From Bacterioplanoides pacificum (GTDB lineage Bacteria; Pseudomonadota; Gammaproteobacteria; Pseudomonadales; Oceanobacteraceae), in contig NZ_JBHRYB010000016.1 of NCBI RefSeq assembly GCF_042648445.1, forward strand, positions 83,089-147,088: a DNA stretch of 64,000 nucleotides, written 5' to 3'. The notes under the pieces are model-generated. The model made no database searches, was not told where the DNA came from, and saw nothing but the letters and a program-made list of their open reading frames with translations. A program made the position numbers and the translations under genes. Shown piece by piece: positions 1-6,679 of the stretch (positions within the stretch are counted from its first letter, which is position 1; the number at the start of each line of letters is the position of its first letter).

Positions 1-346
1 AATGGTGTTGCTGGTTTTGACCGACTTTTTCCAGTAATACATCCAGATGACCACCACAGGGAAGTTGCAGGCGCTGCTGTTCTGCACCGGAGCCGCCGTA
101 GCGAATTATGTCCGGCAGTGTGGTCTCTGGGTATTGATCGTTGGCCAGCTGTTGCAGCAATTCCTGTTCGATACAGCCGCCCGACAGCGAGCCGACGATG
201 CCTTTCTCCGGGTGGTATATCATCAGCGAGCCGACCGGGCGCGGCGATGAGCCATAGGTTTCCAGTACAGTGGCGAGCCAGGGTTCGAGGCCCTGTTCCA
301 GCCAGTGCAGAAGTTGTTGTAATACGTGCCAGTTACTGCCGTTCAT
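1..346 (-). CDS. XdhC/CoxI family protein, N-terminal part (runs off window)
   Basis: About 115 codons are visible before the reading frame leaves the window at base 1, so this is the N-terminal part of a larger protein. It begins MNGSNWHVLQQLLHW and contains the XdhC/CoxI-family signatures SSPRPVGSLM and GSLSGGCIEQELL near residues 32-65. XdhC-type proteins bind molybdenum cofactor and help mature or insert the sulfurated cofactor into xanthine-dehydrogenase-type enzymes. It is the third gene on the minus strand after the iorA-like and iorB-like genes, which fits a dedicated maturation factor. A 285-bp gap with two hairpin elements separates it from iorB. The ATG at 346 is the first reasonable start. 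The family call is firm; the substrate of the partner enzyme is unknown. Confidence 0.85.
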   Translation of the reverse strand, partial: MNGSNWHVLQQLLHWLEQGLEPWLATVLETYGSSPRPVGSLMIYHPEKGIVGSLSGGCIEQELLQQLANDQYPETTLPDIIRYGGSGAEQQRLQLPCGGHLDVLLEKVGQNQQHH

Positions 347-380
347 GGTTTTAATCGCTAAGACGCTGATGTCTCAGTCG

Positions 381-469
381 CGTCATTAATCTCATGACAC
401 GCTGCCAGTACGTCCCTGTAAGCTCGTCCGCAGCATCCCTGCTGCCGAAGGTCATTCTGATTAACGACG
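381..469 (+). repeat. TCC-loop paired-hairpin element, copy A
   Basis: A 58-nt core at 396-453 begins GACACGC and ends GAAGGTC. It holds two hairpins, TACG-TCCC-TGTA at 409-420 and GCAGCA-TCCC-TGCTGC at 430-445. Imperfect inverted arms flank the core (381-398 against 451-469, containing ATTAATC and GATTAA). Core length and loop positions are the same as in the copies at 510-620 and 4271-4378. It lies between the iorB-like gene and xdhC and contains no credible ORF. I know no name for it; it is REP-like in behaviour. Confidence 0.75.
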
Positions 470-509
470 CTACCGATCCGGGTTATTCAACACTGTGCCA
501 GTCTGACTG

Positions 510-620
510 GGCAGCAAGGTCGTATGTTAATAAGGCGACCTTCCATGGCATGGATGCCATGGCAGAGCCTACATGGATGTATTCACGGCGTGTCGCCATT
601 AATTTACGATCTTGCTGCCT
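510..620 (-). repeat. TCC-loop paired-hairpin element, copy B (inverted relative to copy A)
   Basis: Read on the minus strand, the 58-nt core (594 down to 537) starts GACACGC, carries TACA-TCCA-TGTA and ATGGCA-TCCA-TGCCAT, and ends GGTC. The flanking arms (about 510-539 and 591-620, sharing GGCAGCAAG and TTAAT) pair over roughly 28 bp with about three mismatches and a two-base bulge. The two copies in this gap are in opposite orientation, so the whole 381-620 segment could fold into a large composite structure. Confidence 0.8.
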
Positions 621-630
621 GCTTCAGAGC

Positions 631-2871
631 CTAGCTGTTTAATTCCAGCGGTAAACTGTAAAACCGTTGCCCGGTTTTACGGCTGATGGCGTTGGCGACG
701 GCGGCAGCCAGCGGCGGCACTCCGGGTTCTCCAACACCGGTGGGTGATTCATCGCTGTCGATAATGTGCACATCAATTTGTGGTGATTGTGGCATGCGCA
801 GCAACTGATAATCGTGGAAATTGGTTTGTTGTGGCTCGCCATTTTTAATGCTGATTTTGCCGTACAGCGCTGCGGTTAACGCAAAAATAATCCCGCCTTC
901 CATTTGTGCGGTTACGGTATCCGGGTTGACCACCTGGCCACAGTCGACCACACAGACGACACGTTTCACCTGAATATTACCGTCTTTAACCGCAACGTCG
1001 GCAATTTCGGCGACCCAGGTACCAAACGATTTATGCAGTGCCACTCCCTGACTGCAACCGGGCAGTGGGGTTCCCCAGCTGGCTTTTTCAGCAGCCAGCT
1101 TCAGTACCCGTGTGGCGCGTGGATTATTTTTTAATAAGTTTAAGCGGAAATTAACCGGGTCGGTTTGTTGTCTGGCTGCCAGCTGATCGATAAAGGTTTC
1201 GGTAATAAAACCATTGTGGGAATAACCAACACTACGCCAGTTACCGACCAGAATGCCGGAATCGGATTTTTTATAATCGACGGAAATATTATCGAATTCA
1301 TACGGCAGGTGATTGGCGCCTTCAAAAATCGAACCGTCTGCCGGGGCAATAATGCCTTCCCCCAGCTTGCCGGCACTTTCTAACATGCCAAACATAAATT
1401 TCGGCATAAACGGGTACTGTGCCGGAGCAGCCTCGCCAACAAAATAATCAAACACACCGGAGCCGGCCATCTGATGGCGCCAGCCGCTGATTTTACCTTG
1501 CTGGTCGACCGTGGCCGTTAACTGGTGGTAACTGGAAGGGCGATAAAAATCACGCTGGGTATCTTCTTCTCGCGACCAGATCAGTTTTACCGGTTGTTGC
1601 AAACGATCGGAAATGGCGGCGGCTTCGGCAACAAAATCGTTATTAATGCGGCGGCCAAAACCACCACCAATAAAGGTGACATTCACTTTTATATCGTCGA
1701 GTGAATAACGGCTGGCTTTGGCAGCCGCCACTCTGGCCATATCCGGCCCCTGAGTTGGTGCCCAGATTTCTAAGCCGTCTTCGCGCGCCCAGGCGGTGCA
1801 GTTTTGTGGCTCAAGTGTGGCGTGGGCCAGAAACGGCATTTTATATTCAGCCCGGATGGTGTCGGCGGCATTGTCCAGCGCAGCATTAATGTCGCCCTGA
1901 TCACGAACATTGTTTCCGCTGTCGGCGGCCATATCCGCCTGATACTGGGCAAAAATACTGTCGTCGCTGACCTGAGTTAATTCGCTGTTGTGCCATTCAA
2001 CGGTTAATTGTTGTTGTGCTTTACGGGCCTGCCAGTAACTGTTTGCCACCACCGCAACACCGGCGCTGCCCGGGACCTCAATGGCAAAGACATCGACGAC
2101 GCCCGGGACTTTGCGTGCGTTGCTGTCATCGAAGCTTTTCAGCTCGCTGTCCCAGCGTGCCGCACGGCTGACCACGGCGTACAACATGCCCGGCAATTGG
2201 GTATCGATACCAAAGTCAGCACTGCCGGTGGCCTTTTTTTCGGCATCCAGGCGTTTGTTATATTTGCCGATCACTTTAAAGTCGGCTTTATCTTTCAGTG
2301 GAATATCCGACGGCAGCGAATAAGTTGCGGCAATGGCAGCCAGCTGTCCGAAACTGATTTTGTTTGCGGTGGTTTTATTCACCACATGTCCGAGCTCGGC
2401 ATAACACAAATCCGGGCTGATGCCCCAGGTTGTGGCGGCAGCCTGAATCAGCATCATGCGGGTGGCGGCGCCACACTCACGGATAATCTGCCAGCTGCTG
2501 GCGACACTGGTGCTGCCACCGGTGATCTGAATGCCATAAATGGTGTTGCGGTATACCGAATCAACACCGGCAAAACTGACCTGCACCACTTCCGGGTCGA
2601 CTTCCAGCTCTTCCGCCAGTAACGATGTCATCCCGGTGTAGGTGCCCTGGCCCATCTCGGTGCGATCGAGTACAAAATGAATACTGTTGTCACTGTCGAT
2701 GCGTAACCAGGCGTTAGCATCCCAGCCCTGACTGCCGTTATCACGGTTGATACCGCCGTTCTTTAACGTACTGCAGGCCGGCAGGGCGATGGTCATTAGC
2801 AGGCCGCCACCCGTCACTGATGACGCCTTGAGGAAGGTGCGGCGATCCAGCGCCGGAGTGTTATCAGCCAT
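631..2871 (-). CDS. Molybdopterin-dependent oxidoreductase large subunit, isoquinoline 1-oxidoreductase beta-like
   Basis: A 746-residue molybdenum-hydroxylase large subunit of the IorB/aldehyde-oxidase type. The N-terminus has a twin-arginine motif (RR at 10-11, RRTFLK) followed by a hydrophobic stretch and LPAC at 30-33, so Tat export, possibly with lipid anchoring, is likely. The molybdopterin signature GGGFGRR is near residues 400-406. The GVGEPG motif, carrying the expected catalytic glutamate, is near 712. Its start overlaps the end of the iorA-like gene by 8 bp, so the subunits are translationally coupled. Together they would hydroxylate an aldehyde or N-heterocycle in the periplasm and pass electrons through the [2Fe-2S] subunit. 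No FAD subunit is adjacent, as is usual for Ior-type enzymes. The natural substrate cannot be read from sequence. Confidence 0.88.
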   Translation of the reverse strand: MADNTPALDRRTFLKASSVTGGGLLMTIALPACSTLKNGGINRDNGSQGWDANAWLRIDSDNSIHFVLDRTEMGQGTYTGMTSLLAEELEVDPEVVQVSFAGVDSVYRNTIYGIQITGGSTSVASSWQIIRECGAATRMMLIQAAATTWGISPDLCYAELGHVVNKTTANKISFGQLAAIAATYSLPSDIPLKDKADFKVIGKYNKRLDAEKKATGSADFGIDTQLPGMLYAVVSRAARWDSELKSFDDSNARKVPGVVDVFAIEVPGSAGVAVVANSYWQARKAQQQLTVEWHNSELTQVSDDSIFAQYQADMAADSGNNVRDQGDINAALDNAADTIRAEYKMPFLAHATLEPQNCTAWAREDGLEIWAPTQGPDMARVAAAKASRYSLDDIKVNVTFIGGGFGRRINNDFVAEAAAISDRLQQPVKLIWSREEDTQRDFYRPSSYHQLTATVDQQGKISGWRHQMAGSGVFDYFVGEAAPAQYPFMPKFMFGMLESAGKLGEGIIAPADGSIFEGANHLPYEFDNISVDYKKSDSGILVGNWRSVGYSHNGFITETFIDQLAARQQTDPVNFRLNLLKNNPRATRVLKLAAEKASWGTPLPGCSQGVALHKSFGTWVAEIADVAVKDGNIQVKRVVCVVDCGQVVNPDTVTAQMEGGIIFALTAALYGKISIKNGEPQQTNFHDYQLLRMPQSPQIDVHIIDSDESPTGVGEPGVPPLAAAVANAISRKTGQRFYSLPLELNS

Positions 2872-3364
2872 GGGTCAGCTCCTTAAACAGATCGCTGTTA
2901 CGGTCTGCCGACAGCTGGCCGGCGGCGTGTTTGATCGCTTTTTTAATTCGTGGGTAAGTACCGCAGCGGCAGATATTGCCACTCATGGCGTTATCGATAT
3001 CGGCATCGCTGGGGTTCGGGTTATCGCGCAATAAGGCGCTGGCCGACATAATCTGTCCCGACTGACAATAACCACACTGGGGCACATTGTGCTCGACCCA
3101 GGCCTGTTGCACTGTGCTCAGATTACCGCTGCTGCCAATCCCTTCGATGGTGGTGATTTGCTGACCTGCTACTGCCGCCAGCGGGGTAATGCAGCTGCGG
3201 ATCGGGCTGCCATTGAGGTGCATAGTGCAGGCGCCACATAAGCCGGCGCCACAGCCAAACTTACTGCCTGTGAGGTTCAGGTAGTCGCGTACCACCCACA
3301 ACAGCGGTGTGTCCGCCTCAACATCCAGCGTATGGCGTACGCCGTTTACGGTTAGCTCAATCAT
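2864..3364 (-). CDS. [2Fe-2S] subunit of molybdenum hydroxylase, isoquinoline 1-oxidoreductase alpha-like
   Basis: A 166-residue two-cluster ferredoxin subunit. The plant-type [2Fe-2S] cluster is bound by C38, C43, C46 and C58 (GCGAGLCGAC). The second, helical cluster is bound by C97, C100, C132 and C134 (CGYCQSG and CRCGTYPRI). It has no signal peptide and would travel to the periplasm by hitchhiking on the Tat-exported large subunit. It is the first gene of the minus-strand locus and overlaps the large subunit by 8 bp. All eight cluster cysteines are present, so it looks functional. It is divergent from the RNase H gene across 128 bp. Confidence 0.92.
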   Translation of the reverse strand: MIELTVNGVRHTLDVEADTPLLWVVRDYLNLTGSKFGCGAGLCGACTMHLNGSPIRSCITPLAAVAGQQITTIEGIGSSGNLSTVQQAWVEHNVPQCGYCQSGQIMSASALLRDNPNPSDADIDNAMSGNICRCGTYPRIKKAIKHAAGQLSADRNSDLFKELTHG

Positions 3365-3492
3365 CCGGCACCTGTGATTATTAGTCTAAGTGACTCAAGG
3401 TTACCAACGAATGCGGGAACAGGTAAAGGGACTTTTCTGCTAATATCGCCGCCAGACATTCAACAGCAGTAACAGCCAGGCAGATTGTTCAG

Positions 3493-4257
3493 GTGGCAAA
3501 AAAATATTACGTGGTGTGGGCCGGTCATGAGCCGGGTATTTACAGCGACTGGCCAACGGCTAAGCGTCAGGTCGATGGTTTTGCCGGTGCCCGTTATAAG
3601 TCGTTCAGCAGTGAAGCCGAAGCCCTGGCAGCGTTTGGCCGTCCGGCAACGGTTAAAAGTGCCGCGCCGGCTGGTAAAACTCAGCGCAAAAGCGCCGGAC
3701 GCAGCACGGCCAAAGCGGAAACTTTCAGCACTGATTTCACCTTCTATTGCGACGGTGGCTGTGAGCCGAATCCGGGCAAAGCCGGTTCCGGCATCGCGAT
3801 TTACCGCAACGATCAGTTGATCCAGTTGTGGTATGGCATGTTTAATCCAAACGGTACCAATAATTCCGCAGAACTGAATGCTTTGTATCAGTCGTTGTTG
3901 CTGGCGGAAAAAGTGATCGCGCAGGGAAAAACAGCCGAAGTACGCTGCGATTCTATGTATTCGATCCAGTGCATCCGTGACTGGGCACCGGGCTGGGAAA
4001 AACGTGGCTGGAAACGCAAAGATGGAGAAATTCAGAATCTGGAAATTATTAAACAGGCTTATGCCTTGTTTAATAAAATCAAACACACGCTGATTTTGTC
4101 CCATGTTAAAGCCCACGCTGGTACCGAAGGCAATGAACTGGCTGATCGTATGACCATGGTGGCGGTAGATCGGAAAAAACCGGACTGGCACAAATACGAA
4201 ACCCGCGACGATGGCAGCTTTGATATTGCGGCGTTATTAAAAATGCGTGCGGGTTAA
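3493..4257 (+). CDS. Ribonuclease HI with N-terminal hybrid-binding (caulimovirus VI-type) domain
   Basis: A 254-residue protein with a GTG start. Residues 2-50 (KYYVVWAGHEPGIY, then a GARYKSF motif) form the Caulimo_VI/RNase H1 hybrid-binding domain seen in eukaryotic and some bacterial RNases H. A basic linker follows at 60-75. The catalytic domain starts near 83 and shows the acidic residues D87 (CDGGCEPNPG), E127, D153 and D218, plus H208. It cleaves RNA in RNA:DNA hybrids; the N-terminal domain raises affinity for the duplex. This is not the compact E. coli rnhA form of about 155 residues, so another RNase HI may exist elsewhere. A 243-codon frame on the opposite strand is a shadow of this gene. 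Confidence 0.92.
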   Translation: MAKKYYVVWAGHEPGIYSDWPTAKRQVDGFAGARYKSFSSEAEALAAFGRPATVKSAAPAGKTQRKSAGRSTAKAETFSTDFTFYCDGGCEPNPGKAGSGIAIYRNDQLIQLWYGMFNPNGTNNSAELNALYQSLLLAEKVIAQGKTAEVRCDSMYSIQCIRDWAPGWEKRGWKRKDGEIQNLEIIKQAYALFNKIKHTLILSHVKAHAGTEGNELADRMTMVAVDRKKPDWHKYETRDDGSFDIAALLKMRAG

Positions 4258-4270
4258 TCGGATAAACCAG

Positions 4271-4378
4271 AGAAGCATTACAGCATTTATTTTTCGACAC
4301 GCGGTAAATACATCCATGTACGCTCGACTGCCGCGTCCTTGCGGCAGACGGTCGAAAAACAAACGCTATAATTCTTCT
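4271..4378 (+). repeat. TCC-loop paired-hairpin element, copy C, with 28-bp inverted arms
   Basis: The 58-nt core at 4296-4353 starts GACACGC and ends GGTC. Its hairpins are TACA-TCCA-TGTA (4309-4320) and an 8-bp stem with loop TCCT (4328-4347). Loops sit at offsets 17 and 40, as in copies A and B. The outer arms 4271-4298 and 4351-4378 are inverted complements over 28 bp with about four mismatches. It fills the gap between the RNase H gene and hisA and may end transcription from the former. Confidence 0.85.
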
Positions 4379-4414
4379 CTTTGTGGTCAGAGCTGACCGG
4401 AAGTGAGAAAAAAT

Positions 4415-5173
4415 ATGACAGTATTTCGTCCCTGTATTGATCTTCACCAGGGTAAAGTAAAACAAATTGTTGGTGGCAGCCTGAACGATCAGGGTGCGGA
4501 GACCAATTTCGTCAGTGACCACGATGCCGCTTATTACGCGAGCCTGTACCGGCAGCACGATTTACGCGGTGGTCATGTGATTGCGCTGGGCCCGGGCAAT
4601 AAAGAGGAAGCGTTAAAAGCGCTGGCCGCCTGGCCTCAGGGGTTGCAGTTTGGTGGTGGGGTAAACCAGAGCAATGCGGCGGAATTTCTCCAGGCCGGTG
4701 CGTCACATGTGATTGTTACCTCTTATCTATTTGATCAGGGTGAGTTCAGCTGGCAACGGCTGGAGCAGCTGAAAAAAGAAACCGGAAAACAACGGTTAAT
4801 TCTCGATTTAAGTTGCCGCCGTACAGAAACTGGCTGGAACATCGCCACCGACCGCTGGCAGACCGTGACCTCGACCCAGGTTAATGGCGAAAATCTGGCC
4901 GAGCTGGCCAATCATTGTGATGAATTCCTGATACATGCGGCCGACGTGGAAGGTCTGCAGGCCGGTATTGATGAACAACTGGTAACACTGCTGGGTCAGC
5001 ATGCCACCCTTCCGGTGACGTATGCCGGTGGTGCCCGCTCGCTGGATGACTTAAAGCGGGTTCATGAGTTATCCAACGGCAAGGTGGATCTAACCATCGG
5101 CAGTGCACTGGATATTTTTGGTGGCAAAGGCGTGACGCTGGAGCAATGTCTGCAGTGGAATGCCCAGACATAA
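4415..5173 (+). CDS. hisA: Phosphoribosylformimino-5-aminoimidazole carboxamide ribotide isomerase, eukaryotic (HIS6) type
   Basis: A 252-residue TIM-barrel isomerase that converts ProFAR to PRFAR in histidine biosynthesis. The sequence follows the fungal/plant HIS6 pattern rather than bacterial HisA: CIDLHQGKVKQIVGG at the N-terminus, TNFVSDH, FLIHAADVEGL in the middle, and YAGGARSLDDLK with GKVDLTIGSALDIFGG at the C-terminal end. It stands alone, with no his operon genes beside it. The ATG at 4415 is preferred because GGAAGTGAG lies 7 bases upstream; a GTG at 4403 would add four residues but overlaps that ribosome binding site. Whether it replaces or duplicates a bacterial-type hisA cannot be judged here. 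Confidence 0.88.
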   Translation: MTVFRPCIDLHQGKVKQIVGGSLNDQGAETNFVSDHDAAYYASLYRQHDLRGGHVIALGPGNKEEALKALAAWPQGLQFGGGVNQSNAAEFLQAGASHVIVTSYLFDQGEFSWQRLEQLKKETGKQRLILDLSCRRTETGWNIATDRWQTVTSTQVNGENLAELANHCDEFLIHAADVEGLQAGIDEQLVTLLGQHATLPVTYAGGARSLDDLKRVHELSNGKVDLTIGSALDIFGGKGVTLEQCLQWNAQT

Positions 5174-5206
5174 AAAAACGGCAAGCGCCGGCTGGCATTT
5201 GCCGTT
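5172..5206 (-). terminator. Rho-independent terminator between hisA and the HDOD gene
   Basis: An 8-bp stem (AACGGCAA paired with TTGCCGTT) encloses a GC-rich loop. On the minus strand it is followed by seven T residues, so it mainly terminates the minus-strand HDOD gene; the convergent hisA may share it. Confidence 0.7.
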
Positions 5207-5221
5207 CTGAAAAGGTCACGG

Positions 5222-6616
5222 TTATTTATTCAGCATAGAGACCAGATCGCTCAGGTCGTCCATTTTAGTCAGGATCGACTGAGTGATGTCATCGACGGCC
5301 TCGGCCTGCAGCCCGAGGTCGTCGAGCACATATTGTTCCGGCAATTCTGACGGACCATCACCAAAGCCATGGCGTCGTAATGAGCGGGTAGCGACATACA
5401 GCAGCTGAGCGTATGCCGCATGCTCTCCGCTGAACGCCGGATTATGCTGCTGACGTAATGCGGTCACCAGTTCTTCCGGCATGCGCCATTGTTGCATCAG
5501 GCAGCCGGACACCTGTTCGCGGGTCATCCCCAGCAGGTGGCGCTCGATATAAAAACGGTTGATATGGGGGTTGGCTTCAATATGGCGATTGACCAGCGAA
5601 AACTGCGGCGGAAAAACATGCCCCAGCACCAGAAAGCCAAAGTTATGCAGCAGGCCACATAAATACGCCAGGCCGTGATCCGGACGCTGGCGTGCCGGAA
5701 TCAGGCGAACCAGTTCACCACATAAAGTGGCAGTTACCACCGCCTGTTGCCAGAAGGGGGCGTAACCGTGCGGTCCTTCTTTGGGGACCGCCAGAGTGCG
5801 GCCTAATGCCAGTCCCAGTGCCAGGTTGATGACCAGATCAAAACCCAAAACCCGTAATACCGCATCTTCGACGGTTTTGATTTCACCGCGCACGCCGTAA
5901 TAAGGCGAACGGGCCCAGCTGACCACCTGAGCCGACATGCCAGGGTCGAGCTCCACCGCCTGAGCCAGGCTGACGGTATCAGCATTCGGGTCGACCCTCA
6001 GGTCGATAATCCGCCGTGCAGTTTCCGGCAGTGGTGGCAGATCGAGGGTTTCTTCCAGCCGCTGTTTGATGCGCATCGGAGTAAACTGACGAATGGCTGC
6101 GTGAACGTCGTCGAGGTCCTGTTCGCTGTCGTTATGGTGAATATCGCCGGCCAGCGGTGCGGTGAAGTTGCCCACATGTGAGCTGGTGGTCAGGTTGCGG
6201 AATTTATCGGTCGGAATTTTCAGCCATTCGTGTTCTGCACCGGATACGATAAACAGTTCACTTTCATTCAGCAGTGACTCATCCACCATGGAATCCAGTC
6301 CGGTGACTTGTGGCAGTGCCGGAAAATCGTCGAGGCCGTACTGATTTCTCAGGTGTTGTAATTCAGCGGCCGACAGTGCGGTAAACTGGCGGCCAAAACG
6401 ATGGGCCAGTAGGTTCAGGTCGAGCAACCGGTTACCCGGTATCACCACCTGGACTTTACCATCCTGATCTTTCAGGAATACAACGTTGGCCACCTTTGAT
6501 GAGTAGGAGGCCGGAGGATTACTTTGCATAAGCTGGTTTATTTCATCGTCGTCGGTCAGTGAATAAGGCACGTGCCAATCATCCAGTACTTTCATGACTG
6601 TGGCGGGTATAGCCAT
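5222..6616 (-). CDS. YbaK-like domain fused to HDOD signalling domain
   Basis: A 464-residue two-domain protein. Residues of about 1-155 resemble a YbaK/aminoacyl-tRNA deacylase-like domain (VVFLKDQDGKVQVVIPG, then SELFIVSGAEHEWLKIP). Residues of about 190-400 form an HDOD domain (LPPLPETARRIIDLR, DPGMSAQVVSWARSPYYG, AVLRVLGFDLVINLALG), a degenerate HD fold without phosphohydrolase activity, used in output and signalling proteins. The ATG at 6616 is preferred because AAGGA lies 7 bases upstream; an upstream ATG at 6652 lacks this. The gene ends at a terminator shared with hisA. The YbaK-HDOD pairing is known in gammaproteobacteria but its role is not settled. Confidence 0.82.
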   Translation of the reverse strand: MAIPATVMKVLDDWHVPYSLTDDDEINQLMQSNPPASYSSKVANVVFLKDQDGKVQVVIPGNRLLDLNLLAHRFGRQFTALSAAELQHLRNQYGLDDFPALPQVTGLDSMVDESLLNESELFIVSGAEHEWLKIPTDKFRNLTTSSHVGNFTAPLAGDIHHNDSEQDLDDVHAAIRQFTPMRIKQRLEETLDLPPLPETARRIIDLRVDPNADTVSLAQAVELDPGMSAQVVSWARSPYYGVRGEIKTVEDAVLRVLGFDLVINLALGLALGRTLAVPKEGPHGYAPFWQQAVVTATLCGELVRLIPARQRPDHGLAYLCGLLHNFGFLVLGHVFPPQFSLVNRHIEANPHINRFYIERHLLGMTREQVSGCLMQQWRMPEELVTALRQQHNPAFSGEHAAYAQLLYVATRSLRRHGFGDGPSELPEQYVLDDLGLQAEAVDDITQSILTKMDDLSDLVSMLNK

Positions 6617-6679
6617 ATCAAAATCCTTAATAACGGCGGCTGCACCGCACATCTGATTGAACTGTGTACCTACTATAGT

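Noticed and set aside
2008..2622. 204-codon plus-strand open frame
   Set aside because: Antisense shadow of the iorB-like gene; its translation is low in recognisable motifs and it has no ribosome binding site.
3460..4191. 243-codon minus-strand open frame
   Set aside because: Antisense shadow of the RNase HI gene, whose catalytic residues are all intact on the plus strand.
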